Shown piece after piece: positions 22,330 to 35,201 of a stretch of 49,452 nucleotides of DNA. The position numbers and the translations under genes were made by a program. The DNA lies in assembly GCF_025602895.1 (NCBI RefSeq), contig NW_026516418.1, forward strand, positions 1 to 49,452, read 5' to 3'. The stretch is from Polychytrium aggregatum. Taxonomy: Eukaryota; Chytridiomycota; Chytridiomycetes; Polychytriales. Below the pieces are notes generated by a model that worked only from the letters and a program-made list of their open reading frames with translations, did no database searches and had not been told where the DNA came from. Position 1 is the first letter of the stretch. Each line of letters opens with the position of its first letter.

Positions 22330-23564
22330 GTATGATTCTCTACCTTCCCAATTGAATCATGATCAATAAGAAGAAATGAAAGACACAGAAGAAGATGAAG
22401 ACTTGAAGAATGATAAGAAACACATAGTAGTTTAGAATGGTAGTCGATTGGACATAGTGTTCCATAATAGAGAGGAATGGTGCAAGCTGTGGATGGTTGT
22501 GTGGTGTGGTGTGCCCCCATCCTCGCCTATACTGATATGAGGTACAATCACGGTGATGCGGGATGCAAACGCCAACATCGAAATCACAAACCGGAACCAG
22601 AACCTAACCCTGACCTGACCACAGAAGCCCAGTCAAAAACAACTGTGTCATCCATCTGGCCCTCTAACCTAAACTCTAAGGTCTAATCTCTAACCTAACC
22701 TAACCCTGATGAACGTACTCTCATTGTGGTCAGCCTAAACTGTTGGCGTATATGTAGGCTGAAGGCAAGGGCGTGGGAATAGGCTAAACATCGGCCCACG
22801 AAGGGCGGTGGCTCTACCAGTGGCAGTTCATGTCTTTGGGAAACACAGGAGTGTCCACTGTGACCCAGCAACGAAATTGTATCATCGCAATACGACTGAG
22901 AAGCGTGGGTTCGGTTCTACATGTGTTACTGGTATGACGAGGGAAGGGGGGAGTGGAGGGGGCTGTGATGTCGGATGGTTGTCTGGATCTATATGATCTG
23001 GGCAGTTCTATGGGGCCACTCTATAGTGGGCCTGGGATCTGGGATCTGGGAAGTCCTTGGGATCTCGCCAGGGCTGCCTGGGTCGGAAAGAAAAAAAAAA
23101 CCTCAAAGACCGAGGGATCAGGATCCTAGGAAGATCCCAACTAGCCCCCAGCATGATCCTAGCAAGAACCCAGCAAGATCCCAGGGCTTGGATATCCCCC
23201 AAGGTTTTTTTTTTCCAGAGGCTGCCTGGTCGGCCGGGTCTTCTTGGGACTTCCCAGATCCCAATATTGACTTCACAGGTGCACGTGAAGCCATCCAGCG
23301 GGCTGTAGTGGGCTCCATTGGGTTCCAATGGATTCCAGTTGGTTCCAATGATCCCAGGGCCTATCGGGGCTGTGATGTCGGATGGTTGTCTGGATCTATA
23401 TGATCTGGGCAGTTCTATGGGGCCACTCTATAGTGGGCTTGGGATCTGGGAAGTGGGATGTCCTCTGGATCTATCCAGGGCCACCTGGGTTAGAAAAAAA
23501 AAATAGAAAATATCTCTGGGAGATCCCAGCTAGGCCCCAGCAAGATCTTTGACAGATCCCAGGG

Positions 23565-23872
23565 TGTTATGAACGTGACTGACAGTCGCGCGACACGTCA
23601 CTCATGATCCACCCTGCATGGCCACATGGTCATGATTCATGACCGTGGGAAACATAGGATCGGAGACTAAATATATTCTCCGAAGGGCGAGCGGGGGGGG
23701 GAGTAGGCATAGACTTAAATAGACCACCCCGCTCCCCTCCTGATGAACGCTAGTGAATTATCACTTCTAATAAACGATTATCACTCTCCTTGTCTGTCCC
23801 TGTTCCCGTCCCGTCCTAGCTCCCCTGTCCCTGCCCTTGATTCCCCTGCCCTGCCCTCGCCAATTCCTGACA
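23565..23872 (+). mobile_element. Solo LTR in unit 11
   Basis: 308 bp; CAGGG at 23560-23564 and 23873-23877. Confidence 0.93.
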
Positions 23873-24232
23873 CAGGGCTTGGGTATTCTCCGAGGTTTTT
23901 TTGATTTTTTTTTTTCTTCAGAGGCTTGGTCGCCTGCAGGAACCTTTGGGAACTTCCCAGATCCCATTATGAGATCCCAGGGCCTATCGGGGATGGGATG
24001 GGATGGTATGTCGGATGGATCTCTGGATCTATATGATCTGGCCAGTTCTATGGGGTCACTCTATAGTGGACCTGGGATCTGGGATCTGGGATGTCCTCTG
24101 GGTTTTGCCTGGGGGCTCTCTGGGTCGGAAATAAAAAAAATATCCTCAGCGACCAAGGGATCAAGATCCCAGGGAGATCCAAACTAGCCCCCAGCAATGT
24201 TCTCCCAAGATCCCAGGATTTGGATATTCTCC

Positions 24233-26238
24233 CAGTTTTATTGTTGTGTTTTGTTTTTGTTTTTTTTTCTTCGGAGGCTCCCTGGTCGGCCGGGTATTTT
24301 CGAACTTCCAAGATCCCAGATCCCATAATGAGATCACAGGTGCACGTGGAGCCATCCAGACAATGTCTAGGTTCAAAGGCAACTGCTGACCGTCGGTCAA
24401 TCCTGCACCTCACAATGCATAGCACTGTTACCCTCTATTGATCTTCATACATATGTTCTACTACTACTGCTCTGATACTACTACTGATACTGATACTGAT
24501 ACTGATACTGATACTGATACTGATACTGATACTGATACTGATACTGATACTGATACTGATACTGATACTGATACTGATACTGATACTGATACTGATACTG
24601 ATACTGATACTGATACTGATACTGATACTGATACTGATACTGATACTGTATGATTCTCTACCTTCCCAATTGAATCATGATCAATAAGAAGAAATGAAAG
24701 ACACAGAAGAAGATGAAGACTTGAAGAATGATAAGAAACACATAGTAGTTTAGAATGGTAGTCGATTGGACATAGTGTTCCATAATAGAGAGGAATGGTG
24801 CAAGCTGTGGATGGTTGTGTGGTGTGGTGTGCCCCCATCCTCGCCTATACTGATATGAGGTACAATCACGGTGATGCGGGATGCAAACGCCAACATCGAA
24901 ATCACAAACCGGAACCAGAACCTAACCCTGACCTGACCACAGAAGCCCAGTCAAAAACAACTGTGTCATCCATCTGGCCCTCTAACCTAAACTCTAAGGT
25001 CTAATCTCTAACCTAACCTAACCCTGATGAACGTACTCTCATTGTGGTCAGCCTAAACTGTTGGCGTATATGTAGGCTGAAGGCAAGGGCGTGGGAATAG
25101 GCTAAACATCGGCCCACGAAGGGCGGTGGCTCTACCAGTGGCAGTTCATGTCTTTGGGAAACACAGGAGTGTCCACTGTGACCCAGCAACGAAATTGTAT
25201 CATCGCAATACGACTGAGAAGCGTGGGTTCGGTTCTACATGTGTTACTGGTATGACGAGGGAAGGGGGGAGTGGAGGGGGCTGTGATGTCGGATGGTTGT
25301 CTGGATCTATATGATCTGGGCAGTTCTATGGGGCCACTCTATAGTGGGCCTGGGATCTGGGATCTGGGAAGTCCTTGGGATCTCGCCAGGGCTGCCTGGG
25401 TCGGAAAGAAAAAAAAAACCTCAAAGACCGAGGGATCAGGATCCTAGGAAGATCCCAACTAGCCCCCAGCATGATCCTAGCAAGAACCCAGCAAGATCCC
25501 AGGGCTTGGATATCCCCCAAGGTTTTTTTTTTCCAGAGGCTGCCTGGTCGGCCGGGTCTTCTTGGGACTTCCCAGATCCCAATATTGACTTCACAGGTGC
25601 ACGTGAAGCCATCCAGCGGGCTGTAGTGGGCTCCATTGGGTTCCAATGGATTCCAGTTGGTTCCAATGATCCCAGGGCCTATCGGGGCTGTGATGTCGGA
25701 TGGTTGTCTGGATCTATATGATCTGGGCAGTTCTATGGGGCCACTCTATAGTGGGCTTGGGATCTGGGAAGTGGGATGTCCTCTGGATCTATCCAGGGCC
25801 ACCTGGGTTAGAAAAAAAAAATAGAAAATATCTCTGGGAGATCCCAGCTAGGCCCCAGCAAGATCTTTGACAGATCCCAGGGCTTGGGTATTCTCCGAGG
25901 TTTTTTTGATTTTTTTTTTTTCTTCAGAGGCTTGGTCGCCTGCAGGAACCTTTGGGAACTTCCCAGATCCCATTATGAGATCCCAGGGCCTATCGGGGAT
26001 GGGATGGGATGGTATGTCGGATGGATCTCTGGATCTATATGATCTGGCCAGTTCTATGGGGTCACTCTATAGTGGACCTGGGATCTGGGATCTGGGATGT
26101 CCTCTGGGTTTTGCCTGGGGGCTCTCTGGGTCGGAAATAAAAAAAATATCCTCAGCGACCAAGGGATCAAGATCCCAGGGAGATCCAAACTAGCCCCCAG
26201 CAATGTTCTCCCAAGATCCCAGGATTTGGATATTCTCC
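24233..26238 (+). repeat. Satellite unit 12 (no LTR, 27 hexamers)
   Basis: 2,006 bp, T12; closes the second +++- block (units 9-12). Confidence 0.95.
24486..24647 (+). repeat. (GATACT)27 microsatellite, unit 12
   Basis: 27 perfect copies. Confidence 0.97.
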
Positions 26239-28241
26239 CAGTTTTATTGTTGTGTTTTGTTTTTGTTTTTTTTTCTTCGGAGGCTCCCTGGTCGGCCGGG
26301 TATTTTCGAACTTCCAAGATCCCAGATCCCATAATGAGATCACAGGTGCACGTGGAGCCATCCAGACAATGTCTAGGTTCAAAGGCAACTGCTGACCGTC
26401 GGTCAATCCTGCACCTCACAATGCATAGCACTGTTACCCTCTATTGATCTTCATACATATGTTCTACTACTACTGCTCTGATACTACTGATACTGATACT
26501 GATACTGATACTGATACTGATACTGATACTGATACTGATACTGATACTGATACTGATACTGATACTGATACTGATACTGATACTGATACTGATACTGATA
26601 CTGATACTGATACTGATACTGATACTGATACTGATACTGATACTGATACTGTATGATTCTCTACCTTCCCAATTGAATCATGATCAATAAGAAGAAATGA
26701 AAGACACAGAAGAAGATGAAGACTTGAAGAATGATAAGAAACACATAGTAGTTTAGAATGGTAGTCGATTGGACATAGTGTTCCATAATAGAGAGGAATG
26801 GTGCAAGCTGTGGATGGTTGTGTGGTGTGGTGTGCCCCCATCCTCGCCTATACTGATATGAGGTACAATCACGGTGATGCGGGATGCAAACGCCAACATC
26901 GAAATCACAAACCGGAACCAGAACCTAACCCTGACCTGACCACAGAAGCCCAGTCAAAAACAACTGTGTCATCCATCTGGCCCTCTAACCTAAACTCTAA
27001 GGTCTAATCTCTAACCTAACCTAACCCTGATGAACGTACTCTCATTGTGGTCAGCCTAAACTGTTGGCGTATATGTAGGCTGAAGGCAAGGGCGTGGGAA
27101 TAGGCTAAACATCGGCCCACGAAGGGCGGTGGCTCTACCAGTGGCAGTTCATGTCTTTGGGAAACACAGGAGTGTCCACTGTGACCCAGCAACGAAATTG
27201 TATCATCGCAATACGACTGAGAAGCGTGGGTTCGGTTCTACATGTGTTACTGGTATGACGAGGGAAGGGGGGAGTGGAGGGGGCTGTGATGTCGGATGGT
27301 TGTCTGGATCTATATGATCTGGGCAGTTCTATGGGGCCACTCTATAGTGGGCCTGGGATCTGGGATCTGGGAAGTCCTTGGGATCTCGCCAGGGCTGCCT
27401 GGGTCGGAAAGAAAAAAAAAACCTCAAAGACCGAGGGATCAGGATCCTAGGAAGATCCCAACTAGCCCCCAGCATGATCCTAGCAAGAACCCAGCAAGAT
27501 CCCAGGGCTTGGATATCCCCCAAGGTTTTTTTTTTCCAGAGGCTGCCTGGTCGGCCGGGTCTTCTTGGGACTTCCCAGATCCCAATATTGACTTCACAGG
27601 TGCACGTGAAGCCATCCAGCGGGCTGTAGTGGGCTCCATTGGGTTCCAATGGATTCCAGTTGGTTCCAATGATCCCAGGGCCTATCGGGGCTGTGATGTC
27701 GGATGGTTGTCTGGATCTATATGATCTGGGCAGTTCTATGGGGCCACTCTATAGTGGGCTTGGGATCTGGGAAGTGGGATGTCCTCTGGATCTATCCAGG
27801 GCCACCTGGGTTAGAAAAAAAAAATAGAAAATATCTCTGGGAGATCCCAGCTAGGCCCCAGCAAGATCTTTGACAGATCCCAGGGCTTGGGTATTCTCCG
27901 AGGTTTTTTTGATTTTTTTTTTTTCTTCAGAGGCTTGGTCGCCTGCAGGAACCTTTGGGAACTTCCCAGATCCCATTATGAGATCCCAGGGCCTATCGGG
28001 GATGGGATGGGATGGTATGTCGGATGGATCTCTGGATCTATATGATCTGGCCAGTTCTATGGGGTCACTCTATAGTGGACCTGGGATCTGGGATCTGGGA
28101 TGTCCTCTGGGTTTTGCCTGGGGGCTCTCTGGGTCGGAAATAAAAAAAATATCCTCAGCGACCAAGGGATCAAGATCCCAGGGAGATCCAAACTAGCCCC
28201 CAGCAATGTTCTCCCAAGATCCCAGGATTTGGATATTCTCC
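26239..28241 (+). repeat. Satellite unit 13 (no LTR, 27 hexamers, private 3-bp deletion)
   Basis: 2,003 bp: one ACT triplet is lost just before the hexamer (GATACTACT instead of GATACTACTACT, at 26480). No other unit has this, so it is a second private marker. Confidence 0.95.
26489..26650 (+). repeat. (GATACT)27 microsatellite with 5' flank deletion, unit 13
   Basis: 27 perfect copies; the interrupted lead copy at 26480-26488 has one ACT fewer than elsewhere. Confidence 0.97.
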
Positions 28242-28494
28242 CAGTTTTATTGTTGTGTTTTGTTTTTGTTTTTTTTTCTTCGGAGGCTCCCTGGTCGGCC
28301 GGGTATTTTCGAACTTCCAAGATCCCAGATCCCATAATGAGATCACAGGTGCACGTGGAGCCATCCAGACAATGTCTAGGTTCAAAGGCAACTGCTGACC
28401 GTCGGTCAATCCTGCACCTCACAATGCATAGCACTGTTACCCTCTATTGATCTTCATACATATGTTCTACTACTACTGCTCTGATACTACTACT

Positions 28495-28662
28495 GATACT
28501 GATACTGATACTGATACTGATACTGATACTGATACTGATACTGATACTGATACTGATACTGATACTGATACTGATACTGATACTGATACTGATACTGATA
28601 CTGATACTGATACTGATACTGATACTGATACTGATACTGATACTGATACTGATACTGATACT
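28495..28662 (+). repeat. (GATACT)28 microsatellite, unit 14
   Basis: 28 perfect copies. Confidence 0.97.
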
Positions 28663-29897
28663 GTATGATTCTCTACCTTCCCAATTGAATCATGATCAAT
28701 AAGAAGAAATGAAAGACACAGAAGAAGATGAAGACTTGAAGAATGATAAGAAACACATAGTAGTTTAGAATGGTAGTCGATTGGACATAGTGTTCCATAA
28801 TAGAGAGGAATGGTGCAAGCTGTGGATGGTTGTGTGGTGTGGTGTGCCCCCATCCTCGCCTATACTGATATGAGGTACAATCACGGTGATGCGGGATGCA
28901 AACGCCAACATCGAAATCACAAACCGGAACCAGAACCTAACCCTGACCTGACCACAGAAGCCCAGTCAAAAACAACTGTGTCATCCATCTGGCCCTCTAA
29001 CCTAAACTCTAAGGTCTAATCTCTAACCTAACCTAACCCTGATGAACGTACTCTCATTGTGGTCAGCCTAAACTGTTGGCGTATATGTAGGCTGAAGGCA
29101 AGGGCGTGGGAATAGGCTAAACATCGGCCCACGAAGGGCGGTGGCTCTACCAGTGGCAGTTCATGTCTTTGGGAAACACAGGAGTGTCCACTGTGACCCA
29201 GCAACGAAATTGTATCATCGCAATACGACTGAGAAGCGTGGGTTCGGTTCTACATGTGTTACTGGTATGACGAGGGAAGGGGGGAGTGGAGGGGGCTGTG
29301 ATGTCGGATGGTTGTCTGGATCTATATGATCTGGGCAGTTCTATGGGGCCACTCTATAGTGGGCCTGGGATCTGGGATCTGGGAAGTCCTTGGGATCTCG
29401 CCAGGGCTGCCTGGGTCGGAAAGAAAAAAAAAACCTCAAAGACCGAGGGATCAGGATCCTAGGAAGATCCCAACTAGCCCCCAGCATGATCCTAGCAAGA
29501 ACCCAGCAAGATCCCAGGGCTTGGATATCCCCCAAGGTTTTTTTTTTCCAGAGGCTGCCTGGTCGGCCGGGTCTTCTTGGGACTTCCCAGATCCCAATAT
29601 TGACTTCACAGGTGCACGTGAAGCCATCCAGCGGGCTGTAGTGGGCTCCATTGGGTTCCAATGGATTCCAGTTGGTTCCAATGATCCCAGGGCCTATCGG
29701 GGCTGTGATGTCGGATGGTTGTCTGGATCTATATGATCTGGGCAGTTCTATGGGGCCACTCTATAGTGGGCTTGGGATCTGGGAAGTGGGATGTCCTCTG
29801 GATCTATCCAGGGCCACCTGGGTTAGAAAAAAAAAATAGAAAATATCTCTGGGAGATCCCAGCTAGGCCCCAGCAAGATCTTTGACAGATCCCAGGG

Positions 29898-30205
29898 TGT
29901 TATGAACGTGACTGACAGTCGCGCGACACGTCACTCATGATCCACCCTGCATGGCCACATGGTCATGATTCATGACCGTGGGAAACATAGGATCGGAGAC
30001 TAAATATATTCTCCGAAGGGCGAGCGGGGGGGGGAGTAGGCATAGACTTAAATAGACCACCCCGCTCCCCTCCTGATGAACGCTAGTGAATTATCACTTC
30101 TAATAAACGATTATCACTCTCCTTGTCTGTCCCTGTTCCCGTCCCGTCCTAGCTCCCCTGTCCCTGCCCTTGATTCCCCTGCCCTGCCCTCGCCAATTCC
30201 TGACA
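29898..30205 (+). mobile_element. Solo LTR in unit 14
   Basis: 308 bp; CAGGG at 29893-29897 and 30206-30210. Confidence 0.93.
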
Positions 30206-30818
30206 CAGGGCTTGGGTATTCTCCGAGGTTTTTTTGATTTTTTTTTTTCTTCAGAGGCTTGGTCGCCTGCAGGAACCTTTGGGAACTTCCCAGATCCCAT
30301 TATGAGATCCCAGGGCCTATCGGGGATGGGATGGGATGGTATGTCGGATGGATCTCTGGATCTATATGATCTGGCCAGTTCTATGGGGTCACTCTATAGT
30401 GGACCTGGGATCTGGGATCTGGGATGTCCTCTGGGTTTTGCCTGGGGGCTCTCTGGGTCGGAAATAAAAAAAATATCCTCAGCGACCAAGGGATCAAGAT
30501 CCCAGGGAGATCCAAACTAGCCCCCAGCAATGTTCTCCCAAGATCCCAGGATTTGGATATTCTCCCAGTTTTATTGTTGTGTTTTGTTTTTGTTTTTTTT
30601 TCTTCGGAGGCTCCCTGGTCGGCCGGGTATTTTCGAACTTCCAAGATCCCAGATCCCATAATGAGATCACAGGTGCACGTGGAGCCATCCAGACAATGTC
30701 TAGGTTCAAAGGCAACTGCTGACCGTCGGTCAATCCTGCACCTCACAATGCATAGCACTGTTACCCTCTATTGATCTTCATACATATGTTCTACTACTAC
30801 TGCTCTGATACTACTACT

Positions 30819-30980
30819 GATACTGATACTGATACTGATACTGATACTGATACTGATACTGATACTGATACTGATACTGATACTGATACTGATACTGATA
30901 CTGATACTGATACTGATACTGATACTGATACTGATACTGATACTGATACTGATACTGATACTGATACTGATACTGATACT
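30819..30980 (+). repeat. (GATACT)27 microsatellite, unit 15
   Basis: 27 perfect copies. Confidence 0.97.
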
Positions 30981-32215
30981 GTATGATTCTCTACCTTCCC
31001 AATTGAATCATGATCAATAAGAAGAAATGAAAGACACAGAAGAAGATGAAGACTTGAAGAATGATAAGAAACACATAGTAGTTTAGAATGGTAGTCGATT
31101 GGACATAGTGTTCCATAATAGAGAGGAATGGTGCAAGCTGTGGATGGTTGTGTGGTGTGGTGTGCCCCCATCCTCGCCTATACTGATATGAGGTACAATC
31201 ACGGTGATGCGGGATGCAAACGCCAACATCGAAATCACAAACCGGAACCAGAACCTAACCCTGACCTGACCACAGAAGCCCAGTCAAAAACAACTGTGTC
31301 ATCCATCTGGCCCTCTAACCTAAACTCTAAGGTCTAATCTCTAACCTAACCTAACCCTGATGAACGTACTCTCATTGTGGTCAGCCTAAACTGTTGGCGT
31401 ATATGTAGGCTGAAGGCAAGGGCGTGGGAATAGGCTAAACATCGGCCCACGAAGGGCGGTGGCTCTACCAGTGGCAGTTCATGTCTTTGGGAAACACAGG
31501 AGTGTCCACTGTGACCCAGCAACGAAATTGTATCATCGCAATACGACTGAGAAGCGTGGGTTCGGTTCTACATGTGTTACTGGTATGACGAGGGAAGGGG
31601 GGAGTGGAGGGGGCTGTGATGTCGGATGGTTGTCTGGATCTATATGATCTGGGCAGTTCTATGGGGCCACTCTATAGTGGGCCTGGGATCTGGGATCTGG
31701 GAAGTCCTTGGGATCTCGCCAGGGCTGCCTGGGTCGGAAAGAAAAAAAAAACCTCAAAGACCGAGGGATCAGGATCCTAGGAAGATCCCAACTAGCCCCC
31801 AGCATGATCCTAGCAAGAACCCAGCAAGATCCCAGGGCTTGGATATCCCCCAAGGTTTTTTTTTTCCAGAGGCTGCCTGGTCGGCCGGGTCTTCTTGGGA
31901 CTTCCCAGATCCCAATATTGACTTCACAGGTGCACGTGAAGCCATCCAGCGGGCTGTAGTGGGCTCCATTGGGTTCCAATGGATTCCAGTTGGTTCCAAT
32001 GATCCCAGGGCCTATCGGGGCTGTGATGTCGGATGGTTGTCTGGATCTATATGATCTGGGCAGTTCTATGGGGCCACTCTATAGTGGGCTTGGGATCTGG
32101 GAAGTGGGATGTCCTCTGGATCTATCCAGGGCCACCTGGGTTAGAAAAAAAAAATAGAAAATATCTCTGGGAGATCCCAGCTAGGCCCCAGCAAGATCTT
32201 TGACAGATCCCAGGG

Positions 32216-32523
32216 TGTTATGAACGTGACTGACAGTCGCGCGACACGTCACTCATGATCCACCCTGCATGGCCACATGGTCATGATTCATGACCGTGGG
32301 AAACATAGGATCGGAGACTAAATATATTCTCCGAAGGGCGAGCGGGGGGGGGAGTAGGCATAGACTTAAATAGACCACCCCGCTCCCCTCCTGATGAACG
32401 CTAGTGAATTATCACTTCTAATAAACGATTATCACTCTCCTTGTCTGTCCCTGTTCCCGTCCCGTCCTAGCTCCCCTGTCCCTGCCCTTGATTCCCCTGC
32501 CCTGCCCTCGCCAATTCCTGACA
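32216..32523 (+). mobile_element. Solo LTR in unit 15
   Basis: 308 bp; CAGGG at 32211-32215 and 32524-32528. Confidence 0.93.
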
Positions 32524-33136
32524 CAGGGCTTGGGTATTCTCCGAGGTTTTTTTGATTTTTTTTTTTCTTCAGAGGCTTGGTCGCCTGCAGGAACCTTTGG
32601 GAACTTCCCAGATCCCATTATGAGATCCCAGGGCCTATCGGGGATGGGATGGGATGGTATGTCGGATGGATCTCTGGATCTATATGATCTGGCCAGTTCT
32701 ATGGGGTCACTCTATAGTGGACCTGGGATCTGGGATCTGGGATGTCCTCTGGGTTTTGCCTGGGGGCTCTCTGGGTCGGAAATAAAAAAAATATCCTCAG
32801 CGACCAAGGGATCAAGATCCCAGGGAGATCCAAACTAGCCCCCAGCAATGTTCTCCCAAGATCCCAGGATTTGGATATTCTCCCAGTTTTATTGTTGTGT
32901 TTTGTTTTTGTTTTTTTTTCTTCGGAGGCTCCCTGGTCGGCCGGGTATTTTCGAACTTCCAAGATCCCAGATCCCATAATGAGATCACAGGTGCACGTGG
33001 AGCCATCCAGACAATGTCTAGGTTCAAAGGCAACTGCTGACCGTCGGTCAATCCTGCACCTCACAATGCATAGCACTGTTACCCTCTATTGATCTTCATA
33101 CATATGTTCTACTACTACTGCTCTGATACTACTACT

Positions 33137-33298
33137 GATACTGATACTGATACTGATACTGATACTGATACTGATACTGATACTGATACTGATACTGATA
33201 CTGATACTGATACTGATACTGATACTGATACTGATACTGATACTGATACTGATACTGATACTGATACTGATACTGATACTGATACTGATACTGATACT
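33137..33298 (+). repeat. (GATACT)27 microsatellite, unit 16
   Basis: 27 perfect copies. Confidence 0.97.
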
Positions 33299-34533
33299 GT
33301 ATGATTCTCTACCTTCCCAATTGAATCATGATCAATAAGAAGAAATGAAAGACACAGAAGAAGATGAAGACTTGAAGAATGATAAGAAACACATAGTAGT
33401 TTAGAATGGTAGTCGATTGGACATAGTGTTCCATAATAGAGAGGAATGGTGCAAGCTGTGGATGGTTGTGTGGTGTGGTGTGCCCCCATCCTCGCCTATA
33501 CTGATATGAGGTACAATCACGGTGATGCGGGATGCAAACGCCAACATCGAAATCACAAACCGGAACCAGAACCTAACCCTGACCTGACCACAGAAGCCCA
33601 GTCAAAAACAACTGTGTCATCCATCTGGCCCTCTAACCTAAACTCTAAGGTCTAATCTCTAACCTAACCTAACCCTGATGAACGTACTCTCATTGTGGTC
33701 AGCCTAAACTGTTGGCGTATATGTAGGCTGAAGGCAAGGGCGTGGGAATAGGCTAAACATCGGCCCACGAAGGGCGGTGGCTCTACCAGTGGCAGTTCAT
33801 GTCTTTGGGAAACACAGGAGTGTCCACTGTGACCCAGCAACGAAATTGTATCATCGCAATACGACTGAGAAGCGTGGGTTCGGTTCTACATGTGTTACTG
33901 GTATGACGAGGGAAGGGGGGAGTGGAGGGGGCTGTGATGTCGGATGGTTGTCTGGATCTATATGATCTGGGCAGTTCTATGGGGCCACTCTATAGTGGGC
34001 CTGGGATCTGGGATCTGGGAAGTCCTTGGGATCTCGCCAGGGCTGCCTGGGTCGGAAAGAAAAAAAAAACCTCAAAGACCGAGGGATCAGGATCCTAGGA
34101 AGATCCCAACTAGCCCCCAGCATGATCCTAGCAAGAACCCAGCAAGATCCCAGGGCTTGGATATCCCCCAAGGTTTTTTTTTTCCAGAGGCTGCCTGGTC
34201 GGCCGGGTCTTCTTGGGACTTCCCAGATCCCAATATTGACTTCACAGGTGCACGTGAAGCCATCCAGCGGGCTGTAGTGGGCTCCATTGGGTTCCAATGG
34301 ATTCCAGTTGGTTCCAATGATCCCAGGGCCTATCGGGGCTGTGATGTCGGATGGTTGTCTGGATCTATATGATCTGGGCAGTTCTATGGGGCCACTCTAT
34401 AGTGGGCTTGGGATCTGGGAAGTGGGATGTCCTCTGGATCTATCCAGGGCCACCTGGGTTAGAAAAAAAAAATAGAAAATATCTCTGGGAGATCCCAGCT
34501 AGGCCCCAGCAAGATCTTTGACAGATCCCAGGG

Positions 34534-34841
34534 TGTTATGAACGTGACTGACAGTCGCGCGACACGTCACTCATGATCCACCCTGCATGGCCACATGGTC
34601 ATGATTCATGACCGTGGGAAACATAGGATCGGAGACTAAATATATTCTCCGAAGGGCGAGCGGGGGGGGGAGTAGGCATAGACTTAAATAGACCACCCCG
34701 CTCCCCTCCTGATGAACGCTAGTGAATTATCACTTCTAATAAACGATTATCACTCTCCTTGTCTGTCCCTGTTCCCGTCCCGTCCTAGCTCCCCTGTCCC
34801 TGCCCTTGATTCCCCTGCCCTGCCCTCGCCAATTCCTGACA
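34534..34841 (+). mobile_element. Solo LTR in unit 16
   Basis: 308 bp; CAGGG at 34529-34533 and 34842-34846. Confidence 0.93.
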
Positions 34842-35201
34842 CAGGGCTTGGGTATTCTCCGAGGTTTTTTTGATTTTTTTTTTTCTTCAGAGGCTTGGTC
34901 GCCTGCAGGAACCTTTGGGAACTTCCCAGATCCCATTATGAGATCCCAGGGCCTATCGGGGATGGGATGGGATGGTATGTCGGATGGATCTCTGGATCTA
35001 TATGATCTGGCCAGTTCTATGGGGTCACTCTATAGTGGACCTGGGATCTGGGATCTGGGATGTCCTCTGGGTTTTGCCTGGGGGCTCTCTGGGTCGGAAA
35101 TAAAAAAAATATCCTCAGCGACCAAGGGATCAAGATCCCAGGGAGATCCAAACTAGCCCCCAGCAATGTTCTCCCAAGATCCCAGGATTTGGATATTCTC
35201 C

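Larger units (their letters stand above)
21909..24232 (+). repeat. Satellite unit 11 (LTR present, 28 hexamers, T11)
   Basis: 2,324 bp, the longest class (shared with unit 14), because of one extra hexamer. Confidence 0.95.
28242..30565 (+). repeat. Satellite unit 14 (LTR present, 28 hexamers, T11)
   Basis: 2,324 bp. First of the third run of three LTR-bearing units (14-16). Confidence 0.95.
30566..32883 (+). repeat. Satellite unit 15 (LTR present, 27 hexamers, T11)
   Basis: 2,318 bp, same class as units 5, 6, 9, 16 and 20. Confidence 0.95.
32884..35201 (+). repeat. Satellite unit 16 (LTR present, 27 hexamers, T11)
   Basis: 2,318 bp. Last of the LTR-bearing run 14-16. Confidence 0.95.
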
